64,000 bases of DNA, taken from contig DASPZU010000118.1 in NCBI GenBank assembly GCA_035636095.1, positions 9,318-73,317 on the forward strand, read 5' to 3'. Shown piece by piece: positions 42,597 to 50,875 of the stretch (position 1 is its first letter; each line of letters starts with the position of its first letter). The translations under genes were made by a program, and so were the position numbers. The notes under the pieces were generated by a model. That model was not told the origin of the DNA. It worked only from the letters and a program-made list of their open reading frames with translations, and searched no databases. The DNA comes from Gp7-AA10 sp035636095 (GTDB lineage Bacteria > Acidobacteriota > Thermoanaerobaculia > Gp7-AA8).

Positions 42597-43067
42597 ATGA
42601 AATTCAGACTGGTCTGGCCCCGTTCTAATGCCGACCCTGAGCTCGGGGCCATAATCGACCGTTATCTCAATCGTATCAAGCACTTCTTCCCAATTGAGGT
42701 TACGGAATTGGCACCACAGAGAAGTAGACAAGGCTCAAAGGATGGGTCTATCATGCGCGCCCAATCCGCGCGCCTGCTGGAGGCCATCCCGAAGGCTGGG
42801 TATACGGTCGTCCTGGATGAGAGAGGACGGCTGATGGATTCTTTGAAGTTTGCAGAATTGCTCGAGCGACTGACGGCCGAACAGCCTCATGGGGTCACGT
42901 TCGTCGTGGGGGGCGATGTGGGGTTCAACGACGCCGTTCGAGGGCGCGCCGACCTGCTGCTCAGCCTCTCCGCAATGACGCTTCCCCATCAGTTAGCCCG
43001 AGTAGTGCTTCTGGAACAGATTTACCGCGCGTGCACGTTGATGCGGAACATTCCGTATCACAAGTAA
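42597..43067 (+). CDS. rlmH: 23S rRNA (pseudouridine1915-N3)-methyltransferase RlmH
   Basis: 156 residues, the usual length of this SPOUT-family enzyme, which methylates Psi1915 in helix 69. The knotted SAM-binding region is clear: VLDERGRLMDSLKFAELL, then FVVGGDVGFNDAVRGRADLLLSLSAMTLPHQLARVVLLEQIYRA. Codon usage in the first third (42640-42750) is somewhat AT-richer than in the neighbours. The dksA-like gene follows 14 bp downstream. Confidence 0.96.
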   Translation: MKFRLVWPRSNADPELGAIIDRYLNRIKHFFPIEVTELAPQRSRQGSKDGSIMRAQSARLLEAIPKAGYTVVLDERGRLMDSLKFAELLERLTAEQPHGVTFVVGGDVGFNDAVRGRADLLLSLSAMTLPHQLARVVLLEQIYRACTLMRNIPYHK

Positions 43068-43081
43068 GGAGACCGGCTCGA

Positions 43082-43453
43082 ATGGCACGAACCAAGACCA
43101 AATCGAATCCCTATCAGATTTACATCAACGCTCTTCGCAAAAAGCAGCATGAGCTGCTCGATTCGTACGAGCGAGATAAAGCAGCCGGCAATGCCCTGCC
43201 CGATGATGGCATCCAGGATCTGGCCGACAAGGCGGCCAGCGCCTATTCGAAAGAGCTCAATTTCTCGCTGTCGGACGGCGAGCGCAATCTTCTGATGCTG
43301 ATCGATGAAGCCTTCAATCGAATCAAGGAAGACGGCTTCGGGACATGCACCAATTGTGGAAACACGATCGGCGAGAAGCGGCTGCAGGCAGTTCCGTGGA
43401 CGCCGTTCTGTATCGATTGTCAGGAGCTGCAGGAAAAGGGATTGCTGGGCTGA
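43082..43453 (+). CDS. DksA/TraR-type C4 zinc-finger protein
   Basis: 123 residues from ATG 43082, preceded by AAGGAGA. Helical coiled-coil N-terminal part, then a zinc finger CTNCGNTIGEKRLQAVPWTPFCIDC, i.e. C-x2-C and C-x2-C pairs, as in DksA/TraR proteins that enter the RNA polymerase secondary channel. The IDEAFNRIKEDGFGTC context is classical. It follows rlmH in what is likely an operon and ends at a strong terminator. Confidence 0.92.
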   Translation: MARTKTKSNPYQIYINALRKKQHELLDSYERDKAAGNALPDDGIQDLADKAASAYSKELNFSLSDGERNLLMLIDEAFNRIKEDGFGTCTNCGNTIGEKRLQAVPWTPFCIDCQELQEKGLLG

Positions 43454-43481
43454 TCCGAACCGCGCGTTTTGTGATTTGAAT

Positions 43482-43508
43482 GGGAGCGCGCGAGCGCTCC
43501 CTTTTTTT
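43482..43508 (+). terminator. Rho-independent terminator after the DksA-like gene
   Basis: GGGAGCGC-GCGA-GCGCTCCC forms a perfect 8-bp stem followed by seven T (43502-43508). Confidence 0.95.
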
Positions 43509-43540
43509 GAAATTAAGAATTTCAGTCATGCCGAAGCCTT
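43492..43540. repeat. Inverted-repeat arm 1 flanking holA (collapsed form of the A/T heptamer element)
   Basis: This 49-bp segment covers GAGCGCTC of the terminator, the T-run, the small palindrome GAAATTAAGAATTTC, and CAGTCATGCCGAAGCCT that contains the holA start codon. Its reverse complement matches both ends of the element at 44929-45048 (21 of 22 bases at one end, 31 of 32 at the other), but the about 75-bp heptamer hairpin found there is missing here. Confidence 0.82.
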
Positions 43541-44901
43541 TAACCACCGTTCTCGCGCAGATCGCGGAGAAGAACCCACCGCGCGCGATTCTCGTCGGCG
43601 GCACCAGCGACTATCTTTCCCAGCGTGCCTTTCACGATCTTCGCGAGGCGATCGTGGCTGCCGATCCGAACATCGCGATCGAATCGTTCGAGCCGGGGAG
43701 TGAGCTCGCCACGATCATCGACTCGTATCGGACGTTGTCGCTCTTCACTTCGGCGCGCCTTCTGATCGTTCCCGAAGTCAACGCCTTCGTTTCCGCAAAA
43801 GAGTTGTTGTCGCTCTATCAGAAAGCTTCGGCCGACTGGAAGAGCGCGAAGACCGACCGCAAGCGCGCTTCATCTGCTGCCAAGCTGCTTCACGTTCTTG
43901 GCCTCGTCGGCGCGGACCTCGACATGACCGACCGCGAGATCGCCGACGCTCTCGGGATGCCGCTCGATGCGCTTCTTGCCGACATGCTGGCGTTCTGCCG
44001 CGCGACAGGAAAAAAAGCGGGGCGCGGCGAAGATGACGCGGCGCTGCTGACTGAGGCCATCGCGCGCGGCGGGGCGGCCGGGACGATCCTGCTGATGCGA
44101 ACCGGCGAGATCCCTGACGATTCCGCGACCGTCGATCTGATCGATCGCTCGGGCGCCGTGGTGGCGCTCGACATTACTCGCGACAACTTCAGCTCGGCGC
44201 TGCAGACCGCCATCGAGGAGATTTCAGAAGAGGCGGCGGTTCGCTTCGACGCCAAAGCCATCGCGACGCTTCGCCGGCGCCTGGGCATCGATCGCATTCT
44301 GAGCGATAAGTTCTCGCGCGACGTCCCCGATTTGCGCTTCGCGGTTTCGGAAGCGGAGCGGCTCGCCACGCTCGCCGGCGAAGGCGGAGGCGTGACTTCT
44401 GACATCGTCGAGCGCGAAGTCTCGCTTGTCGAAGGCGGCGCGCGATACGAGCTGGCGTCTCTTTTTTCGGAAGGAAAGATGATCGAGGCCGTCGGGAAGC
44501 TGCGCGATCTCGTCGCTCAGGGGCGACGCGAAGATTCCAAGGCCCCCGCCGACATTCTCTACGGCCGCTATCTTTTTCCGATCGCAGATGAGATCCGCCA
44601 GACCATTGGGATCATTTCCTTCGCGCGCGCCAACAAGATCGACCTGCAGAAATCGATGCCGTACAACCGATTCAAAGACACGCTCGCCGATCGGCTGGGC
44701 GAATATCTGAGAGATCACGGCATCGTGCGGCAGAAGCCGCATCCCTTTCCGCTGCACAAGAAGTGGGAAGCGGCGCGGGAGCAGAGCGAAGAGGATCTTT
44801 TCCGCGCGCTCGGGGCCATCGCCGATCTGGAGGTCAAGCGCAAGTCCGGCGGCATTCCGGTCGATGTCGGGATGGAGATGTTTCTATTGTCGCGGCGATA
44901 G
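43528..44901 (+). CDS. DNA polymerase III delta subunit-like protein (HolA-like)
   Basis: 457 residues from ATG 43528. The N-terminus (AILVGGTSDYLSQRAFHDLRE, then SLFTSARLLIVPEVNAF) and the C-terminal helical collar (RRLGIDRILSDKFSRD, DILYGRYLFPIADEIRQ) resemble HolA, the clamp-loader subunit that opens the beta clamp. It is about 110 residues longer than usual, with an insert around residues 95-185 and a lysine-rich C-terminal part. Motif conservation is loose, so a clamp-loader role is probable but not certain. The start codon lies within a short repeat whose inverted copy is found just after the stop. Confidence 0.6.
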   Translation: MPKPLTTVLAQIAEKNPPRAILVGGTSDYLSQRAFHDLREAIVAADPNIAIESFEPGSELATIIDSYRTLSLFTSARLLIVPEVNAFVSAKELLSLYQKASADWKSAKTDRKRASSAAKLLHVLGLVGADLDMTDREIADALGMPLDALLADMLAFCRATGKKAGRGEDDAALLTEAIARGGAAGTILLMRTGEIPDDSATVDLIDRSGAVVALDITRDNFSSALQTAIEEISEEAAVRFDAKAIATLRRRLGIDRILSDKFSRDVPDLRFAVSEAERLATLAGEGGGVTSDIVEREVSLVEGGARYELASLFSEGKMIEAVGKLRDLVAQGRREDSKAPADILYGRYLFPIADEIRQTIGIISFARANKIDLQKSMPYNRFKDTLADRLGEYLRDHGIVRQKPHPFPLHKKWEAAREQSEEDLFRALGAIADLEVKRKSGGIPVDVGMEMFLLSRR

Positions 44902-44928
44902 GTGCGTGCCGGGGCTTCAGCCGTTTAG

Positions 44929-45048
44929 AGGCTTGGGCATGACTGAAATTTCAAATTTCGAATTTCAAATGAAAAATTCTGAATGCGGCCAATTTTCAAT
45001 TCTTCATTTGAAATTTGAAATTCTTAATTTCAAAAAAAAGGAGCGCTC
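44929..45048. repeat. A/T-rich heptamer hairpin (AATTTCA family, copy A), inverted partner of the holA 5' segment
   Basis: The ends match the reverse complement of 43492-43540. Between them are arms of degenerate 7-mers (AATTTCA, AATTTCG, AATTTCA, AATGAAA on the left, 44945-44983; complementary units on the right, 44991-45032). 29 bases of the right arm are identical to part of the element at 57346-57432. Confidence 0.85.
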
Positions 45049-45094
45049 ACACAGCACCGTAGATCCCTCGCTTCGCTCGGGATAAACTCCAAAA

Positions 45095-46300
45095 ATGTCG
45101 GTCCTGGCGGTCGAACGTTCTGCCTGGCGCGCGCTGTTCGCGGCGCAAATCGGCTGGATGCTCGACGCCATGGATTTTCAGCTGTTCACCTTCGCGATCG
45201 TCCCGATTCAAAACGAATTCGGCCTCGCCAGCTCCACCATGGGCGGGCTGACGTCGGTCGCGCTGATCGCCGGGGCCGTCGGCGGGATCGCGTTCGGCAG
45301 GCTCGCCGATACCATCGGCCGCGTTCGCGCGATGACGATCAGCATCCTGCTGTTCTCGTTTGCCACCGCCGGGATTGCCACGGCACAAACTCTTGGGCAG
45401 TTGATTTTCTGGCGCGCGCTGGTGGGACTCGGCATGGGCGGCGAGTGGTCGTGCGGATCGGTGCTGGTCGCGGAGACGTGGCCGGCGCAACATCGCGCCA
45501 AGGCCATGGGAATCATGCAATCGGGCTGGGCGATCGGCGCCTTGATCGCCGCCGCCCTCTCGGCGCTGATCCTCGGCAACTACAGCTGGCGGATTCTGTT
45601 TCTGGTCGGCGCACTTCCTGCCATTGCGGCTTTTTTCATCCGACGCACCGTCGAGGAGCCGCCGTTGTGGCGCGAGCGCAAACGCGAGCCCTCGCGATGG
45701 GGCGAAATGTTCACGCCGCCGTATATCAGGCGCACCGTCATCGCAACCCTTCTCTCCAGCAGCGTGCTCATCGCGTACTGGGGCGTGATGACCTGGCTGC
45801 CGGCTTTCCTGGCATCGCCGGTCGAGAAAGGGGGCGCCGGCCTCACGGTCACAAAATCGGCGGCCTGGCTCATCCTCCTCCAGGTTGGCGCGTTCGCCGG
45901 CTATATCAGCTTCGGGTGGTTCGCCGATCGATTCGGCCGGCGCCTGGCGTTCACGGGGTTCATGATTGCCGCGACAGCGGTCGTGCCGATCTTCGCCTTC
46001 GGCGCGCGCTCGCCGATCACGCTGCTGACCATCGGGCCGCTGGTCGGCTATTTCGCCCACGGTTACTTTTCGCTGTTCGGCGCGATGCTAGCGGAATTGT
46101 TTCCGACGCGTTTCCGCGCCAGCGCTCAGGGTTTCTGTTACAACGGCGGGCGGCTTGCGTCTGCTGCTGCCCCGTTTGCGATCGGCGCCGCCGGACACCG
46201 GTTCGGGTTCGGATTGGCGATTGCGGTCGATGCGCTTTTCTTCGCCGTCGGCGCCGTCCTGGTCTGGTACCTGCCTGAAACGAAAGGAGCCGAGCTGTGA
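45095..46300 (+). CDS. MFS transporter, sugar/carboxylate (SHS/AAHS-like) type
   Basis: 401 residues, twelve predicted transmembrane helices. Signature loops: GRLADTIGRVRAM between TM2 and TM3 and GWFADRFGRRLAF in the second half, plus an R at LVGLGMGGEWSCGSVLVAE in TM4 that is typical of acid/sugar symporters. It probably imports a small carboxylate or an amino-acid derivative by proton symport. The stop overlaps the pxpA start (GTGA), so the two are coupled; transport of a substrate for 5-oxoprolinase is an attractive inference. Confidence 0.85.
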   Translation: MSVLAVERSAWRALFAAQIGWMLDAMDFQLFTFAIVPIQNEFGLASSTMGGLTSVALIAGAVGGIAFGRLADTIGRVRAMTISILLFSFATAGIATAQTLGQLIFWRALVGLGMGGEWSCGSVLVAETWPAQHRAKAMGIMQSGWAIGALIAAALSALILGNYSWRILFLVGALPAIAAFFIRRTVEEPPLWRERKREPSRWGEMFTPPYIRRTVIATLLSSSVLIAYWGVMTWLPAFLASPVEKGGAGLTVTKSAAWLILLQVGAFAGYISFGWFADRFGRRLAFTGFMIAATAVVPIFAFGARSPITLLTIGPLVGYFAHGYFSLFGAMLAELFPTRFRASAQGFCYNGGRLASAAAPFAIGAAGHRFGFGLAIAVDALFFAVGAVLVWYLPETKGAEL

Positions 46301-47010
46301 TTGATCTGAGTGCCGACGTTGCTGAGGGGGCTGAGGGGGAGGCGGAAATGTGGCCGATGATCTCGTCGGCAAACGTCGCATGCGGCGGTCATATCGGCGA
46401 CGCACAATCGATGACCGACGCGGTTCGCCGCGCAAAACGCTACAACGTGGCGATCGGCGCGCATCCGTCGTATCCCGATCGCGCGAATTTCGGCCGCACA
46501 ACGATGACGATGGCCCCGCCGGCGTTGCGCGCGACGTTGATCGAGCAAATCGCCGCGCTGCGCGAAATCGTGGACCGCGAGCGGGTGCCCATGCGTCACG
46601 TCAAACCGCACGGTGCGCTCTACAACGATGCCCACAAGGATGTCGTGCTGGCGGGCGTCATCGTCGAAGCGATTCGCGAAGTCGATCCCGACCTTTCCAT
46701 CGTCTGCAGCGATCGATCGCAGATGGCCACCGCCGCCCGCGCCGCCCACACACCCGTCATTCGCGAGGCCTTTGCCGACCGGCGCTACAACGCCGACGGA
46801 TCGCTGGTGTCACGAACGATCGCTGGATCGCTGCTCACCGTCGAAGAAGCTGCCGATCAGGCGGCCTTGCTCGCCGACGAGCATGCGGTGATCGCGCGCG
46901 ATGGAACGCGCGTTCCGATCGCCTTTGACACCATCTGCGTGCATGCCGACATGGCGCACGCCGTCGAGCGTCTTCGCGCCATCCGGCAGCGGTTGGGAGG
47001 AATGCGATGA
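46297..47010 (+). CDS. pxpA: 5-oxoprolinase subunit A (PxpA, LamB/YcsF family)
   Basis: 237 residues from GTG 46297. PxpA with PxpB and PxpC opens 5-oxoproline to glutamate using ATP. The family blocks SSANVACGGHIGD, GAHPSYPDRANFGR, HVKPHGALYND, REAFADRRYNADGSLVSR and TICVHAD are all visible. The usual pxpB and pxpC genes are not next to it. Overlaps: GTGA with the MFS gene before it and ATGA with the S9 peptidase after it, suggesting a peptide-breakdown operon. Confidence 0.93.
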   Translation: MIDLSADVAEGAEGEAEMWPMISSANVACGGHIGDAQSMTDAVRRAKRYNVAIGAHPSYPDRANFGRTTMTMAPPALRATLIEQIAALREIVDRERVPMRHVKPHGALYNDAHKDVVLAGVIVEAIREVDPDLSIVCSDRSQMATAARAAHTPVIREAFADRRYNADGSLVSRTIAGSLLTVEEAADQAALLADEHAVIARDGTRVPIAFDTICVHADMAHAVERLRAIRQRLGGMR

Positions 47011-49286
47011 AGCGGTGGTTCGGATTCGTGCTTCTGGCGGTGGCCGCGCAGGCTCAAAATTTCGATCTCACGATCGACAACATCATGCGCGGCCCGAATC
47101 TCTACGGCTATCCTCCGCAGGATGTGCGCTGGACGCCCGACGGCTCGAAAATCTATTTCAGTTGGAAGCAATGGAGCGATCCGCTCGAGAAGGATCGCGA
47201 TACCTGGGTCGTCAATCGCGACGGCAGCGGCCTACGGAAGCTTTCCGACGAAGAGAAAAAGGATGGGCCGCCGGCGAGCGGTGAATACACCCGAGACAAA
47301 CGCAAGGTCGTCTACGTCGAGGATGGCGACATCTACTTGTGGGACGGAAAGCGTCACGCCATCACGCAGACAACCGACACCGAATCCGCGCCGCATTTCA
47401 CGTTCGATGAACAGCGCGTCACGTTCGTTCGCGACAACAATCTGTTCGCGGTTTCGCTGCGCGACGGCTCGATCGCACAGCTCACCAATGTGGTCGGTCC
47501 CGACGACAAGAGCCCGAATGTCATGCTGTGGGATGACAAGAAGGGCACCGAGAGTCAGGAGTACCTCAAGGGCGAGGAGCGCAAGCTGCTGGCCATCGTC
47601 GACGAACGCGCACGTAAGCGCGAAGAGGATGAAGCGAAGAAAAAGAAAGAGCATCCCCTCAAGCCTTTCAAGCTCGAGAAACGGCAGACCGTCAACGACA
47701 TGCAGTTGACGCCGGACGCCAGGTACGTCGTCGCGGTGATGCGCACGGAGTCAGAGAAGGCAAAGCGCGTGATCGTTCCGAGCTACGTCACCGAGAGCGC
47801 CTACACCGACACGGTTCCGTCTCGCGAAAAAGTCGGCGATGTGCTGCCCGCAGCGCGCATCGCGATCCTCAATGCCGCCAACGGCGAAGTGAAGTGGTTC
47901 GAGCATGGACTCAAGACCACGGAGGCCAAAGAGCGCGAAGTCGCGCTCCGCGCGCCGGTGTGGTCGGACGACGGCAAACACGCGTTTCTGTTGGTGCGAT
48001 CGACCGACAACAAAGGCGCGTGGATCATGGCCTTCGATCCTGCCAATCCCAAAGGCCGCGCGATCGTCACCATGCGCGACGACGCCTGGCTTCGAGGGTT
48101 CGACACGCCCGCCCCCGGCTGGCTTGCCGACAATCAGACCATCTACTACGCCTCGGAAGCGACCGGCTTCATGCATTTGTACGAAGTCGCGTTCGACGGC
48201 GGCGCCCCACGGCAGATGACGAGCGGAAATTGGGAAGTAGATTCTATTACATTAAATAGTGATAAGAAATACTTCTATCTAACGGCGAGCGAGGAGAGTC
48301 CGTTCGAGCGTCATCTCTACCGCATGCCGAGTGGAGCGCCGCCGACCTCGGCGGCGCGCACGAAGCTGACCACGACTGCCGGCAATCACGAGGCCGTTCC
48401 CTCGCCCGACGGCACCGTCATCGCCGATGTCTACTCCTACACCAACAAGCCGCCGGAGCTTTTCATCGGGACGAAACGCGTCACGACATCTCCTGCGCCT
48501 GAGTTCGCGAATTACGCCTGGCTCGACGTTCCGATCGTCCGCCTTCCCGCCCGCGATGGCGCGCAAGTTCCGGCACGGATCTACAAGCCCGCGAATCCGT
48601 CCGGGAAGGCCGTTATCTTCGTTCATGGCGCGGGGTATCTGCAGAACGTGCATCGCTGGTGGTCGAGCTACTCGCGCGAATACATGTTCCATCATCTGCT
48701 GATGTCGCGGGGCTACACCGTCCTCGACGTCGACTATCGCGGCTCGCGCGGGTACGGACGCGACTGGCGGACGGCGATCTATCGTCACATGGGGGGAAAG
48801 GACCTCGACGACCAGGTCGATGCCGCGCGATGGCTGGCCAGGGAGCATGGCATCGATCCGAAACGCATAGGCATCTACGGCGGGAGCTACGGCGGCTTCA
48901 TCACGCTGATGGCGATGTTCACGCAGCCCGATCTCTTCGCCGCCGGCGCCGCGCTGCGCCCGGTGACCGATTGGGCACACTACAACAACGGCTACACCTC
49001 GAACATCCTCAATTTCCCGCAGGGTGATGTCGAGGCCTACCGGCAGTCATCGCCGATCTACTTCGCTGACGGCCTCAAAGGGCGGCTGCTGATCTGCCAC
49101 GGCATGGTCGACACCAACGTGCATTTCCAGGACAGCGTGCGGCTGGTGCAGAAGCTGATCGAGCTGCGCAAGCCGAACTGGGAGCTGGCGGTGTTTCCGG
49201 TCGAGAATCACGGCTTCGTCGAGCCCACATCGTGGGCCGACGAGTACAAACGGATTTACAGGCTGTTCGAGGAGACGCTGCATTGA
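47007..49286 (+). CDS. S9 family prolyl oligopeptidase-type peptidase (DPP/acylaminoacyl type), exported
   Basis: 759 residues. The signal peptide ends near AAQAQ. A beta-propeller domain (residues about 25-480; blades such as GYPPQDVRWTPDGSKIYF and NDMQLTPDARYVVAV) precedes an alpha/beta hydrolase domain with nucleophile GGSYGG at about residue 628, aspartate in DTNVHF near 702 and histidine in ENHGF near 735. It cleaves short peptides, often after proline. At 48238-48284 there is a striking A/T-rich stretch with codons unusual for this gene, encoding a linker-like piece of the propeller. It ends at an octamer hairpin. Confidence 0.94.
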   Translation: MKRWFGFVLLAVAAQAQNFDLTIDNIMRGPNLYGYPPQDVRWTPDGSKIYFSWKQWSDPLEKDRDTWVVNRDGSGLRKLSDEEKKDGPPASGEYTRDKRKVVYVEDGDIYLWDGKRHAITQTTDTESAPHFTFDEQRVTFVRDNNLFAVSLRDGSIAQLTNVVGPDDKSPNVMLWDDKKGTESQEYLKGEERKLLAIVDERARKREEDEAKKKKEHPLKPFKLEKRQTVNDMQLTPDARYVVAVMRTESEKAKRVIVPSYVTESAYTDTVPSREKVGDVLPAARIAILNAANGEVKWFEHGLKTTEAKEREVALRAPVWSDDGKHAFLLVRSTDNKGAWIMAFDPANPKGRAIVTMRDDAWLRGFDTPAPGWLADNQTIYYASEATGFMHLYEVAFDGGAPRQMTSGNWEVDSITLNSDKKYFYLTASEESPFERHLYRMPSGAPPTSAARTKLTTTAGNHEAVPSPDGTVIADVYSYTNKPPELFIGTKRVTTSPAPEFANYAWLDVPIVRLPARDGAQVPARIYKPANPSGKAVIFVHGAGYLQNVHRWWSSYSREYMFHHLLMSRGYTVLDVDYRGSRGYGRDWRTAIYRHMGGKDLDDQVDAARWLAREHGIDPKRIGIYGGSYGGFITLMAMFTQPDLFAAGAALRPVTDWAHYNNGYTSNILNFPQGDVEAYRQSSPIYFADGLKGRLLICHGMVDTNVHFQDSVRLVQKLIELRKPNWELAVFPVENHGFVEPTSWADEYKRIYRLFEETLH

Positions 49287-49362
49287 GGTTGCGAAGTCTC
49301 GCGGTAGCGAAGTCTCGCGGTTGTCTTGCTCCGAGACCGCGCAACCCCGAGACCCCGAGACC
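49287..49362. repeat. Hairpin built from degenerate octamers, family 1 (copy B)
   Basis: Left arm in 8-base steps: GGTTGCGA, AGTCTCGC, GGTAGCGA, AGTCTCGC, GGTTGTCT. Right arm as reverse complement: GGTCTCGG, GGTCTCGG, GGTTGCGC, GGTCTCGG. It occupies almost all of the space between the S9 peptidase stop and the sigma factor start. Confidence 0.72.
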
Positions 49363-49368
49363 ACACGC

Positions 49369-49965
49369 ATGACGCAGCTCATATTCGACGAACCCCAACT
49401 TATCGCACGCCTCCGCGCCGGCGAAGAGTCGGCGTTCGAGCAACTGGTGCGCTCCACCAGCGGACGCCTTCTGGCCGCCGCCCGCCGGCTGCTGCGCAAC
49501 GAAGAGGACGCACGCGATGCGGTGCAGAACGCGTTCATCCGCGCGTTCCAGTCATTGTCGAAGTTCCGCGAAGAATCGCGGATCTCAACGTGGCTGCATC
49601 GCATACTCGTCAACGAGGCGCTGATGAAACTGCGTTCGCGCCCGAGGGCCGAAGATGAGTCGATTGATCATCTGTTGCCGACCTTCGTCGCCGATGGACA
49701 TCAAACGCGCGACACCGTCGATTGGAGCGAGACCGCCGAGGAGGCGCTCGAGCGCGAAGAAACGGCGGCGCTGATCCGTCGCAAGATCGACGAGCTTCCT
49801 GATGACTATCGTACCGTGATCGTCATGCGCGATCTCGAGGAAATGTCCAACCCCGAGATCGCTGACGCCCTCGGCATCTCCACCAATCTCGTCAAAGTCC
49901 GCCTGCATCGCGCGCGACAGGCGCTGCGCACGCTGCTCGAACGCGAATTCGGAGGAACGCAATGA
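49369..49965 (+). CDS. ECF-type RNA polymerase sigma factor (RpoE-like)
   Basis: 198 residues from ATG 49369. Region 2 (AFEQLVRSTSGRLLAAARRLL, NEEDARDAVQNAFIRAFQSLSKFREESRISTWL) and region 4 (LPDDYRTVIVMRDLEEMSNPEIADALGIS-TNLVKVRLHRARQALR) are complete and region 3 is missing, as in group 4 sigma factors. The next gene, overlapping by ATGA, encodes a zinc-finger anti-sigma factor, so this pair should control a stress regulon that may include the following cytochrome and molybdoenzyme genes (inference). Confidence 0.95.
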   Translation: MTQLIFDEPQLIARLRAGEESAFEQLVRSTSGRLLAAARRLLRNEEDARDAVQNAFIRAFQSLSKFREESRISTWLHRILVNEALMKLRSRPRAEDESIDHLLPTFVADGHQTRDTVDWSETAEEALEREETAALIRRKIDELPDDYRTVIVMRDLEEMSNPEIADALGISTNLVKVRLHRARQALRTLLEREFGGTQ

Positions 49966-50186
49966 ATTGTCTCGAAGTCATCGGCTTCATCATGGAATAC
50001 CTCGATGGCGTCCTCGCGCCTCGCCAACGCAGCGAGTTCGAAAAGCACCTCGAAATCTGCGATTCGTGTGTCGCCTATTTGCGGACCTATGAGCAAACGA
50101 TCAAGATGGAGGTTGCAACCCGAATCGAAGACGTAACGATCCCGGAAGACCTGGTGCGAGCGATCCTGGCATCGCGTAGGATGTAA
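49962..50186 (+). CDS. Zinc-finger anti-sigma factor (ZAS-like, putative soluble form)
   Basis: 74 residues. The motif H-x3-C-x2-C is visible as HLEICDSC with an upstream CLEVIGFIMEYLDGVLAPRQR helix, matching the anti-sigma zinc-finger domain (zf-HC2). There is no transmembrane segment in this short protein, so it would act in the cytoplasm, possibly through redox loss of zinc. Coupled to the sigma gene by ATGA. Confidence 0.88.
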   Translation: MNCLEVIGFIMEYLDGVLAPRQRSEFEKHLEICDSCVAYLRTYEQTIKMEVATRIEDVTIPEDLVRAILASRRM

Positions 50187-50215
50187 CCGCTCGTCCAAAA
50201 CTGCATCCAACGGAC

Positions 50216-50875
50216 ATGAAGACGCTGGAGAAGAAGCATCCGCTTGCCATCCGGTGGTTTCACTGGATCAACTTCCCGATTCTGGCGTTGATGGTGTGGA
50301 GCGGCTTGCTGATCTACTGGGCCAATCCGGTGTACCGCATCGGCATCGGCAGGCACACGCTCGTGAAGATGACCGTCGCCGAGAAGACTTATGAAAAGGC
50401 GAATCTCGCCTTCCGACTCGCGGAAGGTCTCACGCTCCATTTCTTCTTCATGTGGTTCTTCGCGGTCAATGGCATCCTCTACGTGGCCTACACGATTTTT
50501 TCGGGCGAATGGCGCGATCTCGTCCCCGATCGGCGTTCGTGGAAGGAAGCGATCCTGGTCGCGCTGCACGATCTCCATCTGCGCAAGGAAGCTCCGCCGC
50601 AGCGCAAATACAACGCCGCGCAGAGAATTTCCTACACCGCCATCATCGTGATGGGACTCGGATCGCTTCTCACCGGTCTGGCGATTTACAAACCGGTGCA
50701 GTTCGGATGGCTGACGTTTCTATTGGGCGGCTATCCGATGGCCCGCTTCTTCCACTTCTGGATCACCGTCGGTTACGTCGTTTTCTTCGTCGTGCACATT
50801 GCCCAGGTGATCAAGACCGGGTGGAACAATTTCCGCGCCATGGTCATGGGATACGAGGTCCAGAACTATGAGTGA
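50216..50875 (+). CDS. Membrane cytochrome b (cytochrome b561/hydrogenase-b type)
   Basis: 219 residues with four transmembrane helices. Haem-ligand histidines are expected in HPLAIRWFHWINFP (TM1), LHFFFMWFFAVNG (TM2), MARFFHFWITVGYVVFFVVHIAQV (TM4). This is the b-type cytochrome that passes quinol electrons to periplasmic oxidoreductases. It overlaps the following molybdopterin enzyme gene, which suggests a cytochrome plus molybdoenzyme complex analogous in layout to MsrQ/MsrP. Confidence 0.88.
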   Translation: MKTLEKKHPLAIRWFHWINFPILALMVWSGLLIYWANPVYRIGIGRHTLVKMTVAEKTYEKANLAFRLAEGLTLHFFFMWFFAVNGILYVAYTIFSGEWRDLVPDRRSWKEAILVALHDLHLRKEAPPQRKYNAAQRISYTAIIVMGLGSLLTGLAIYKPVQFGWLTFLLGGYPMARFFHFWITVGYVVFFVVHIAQVIKTGWNNFRAMVMGYEVQNYE

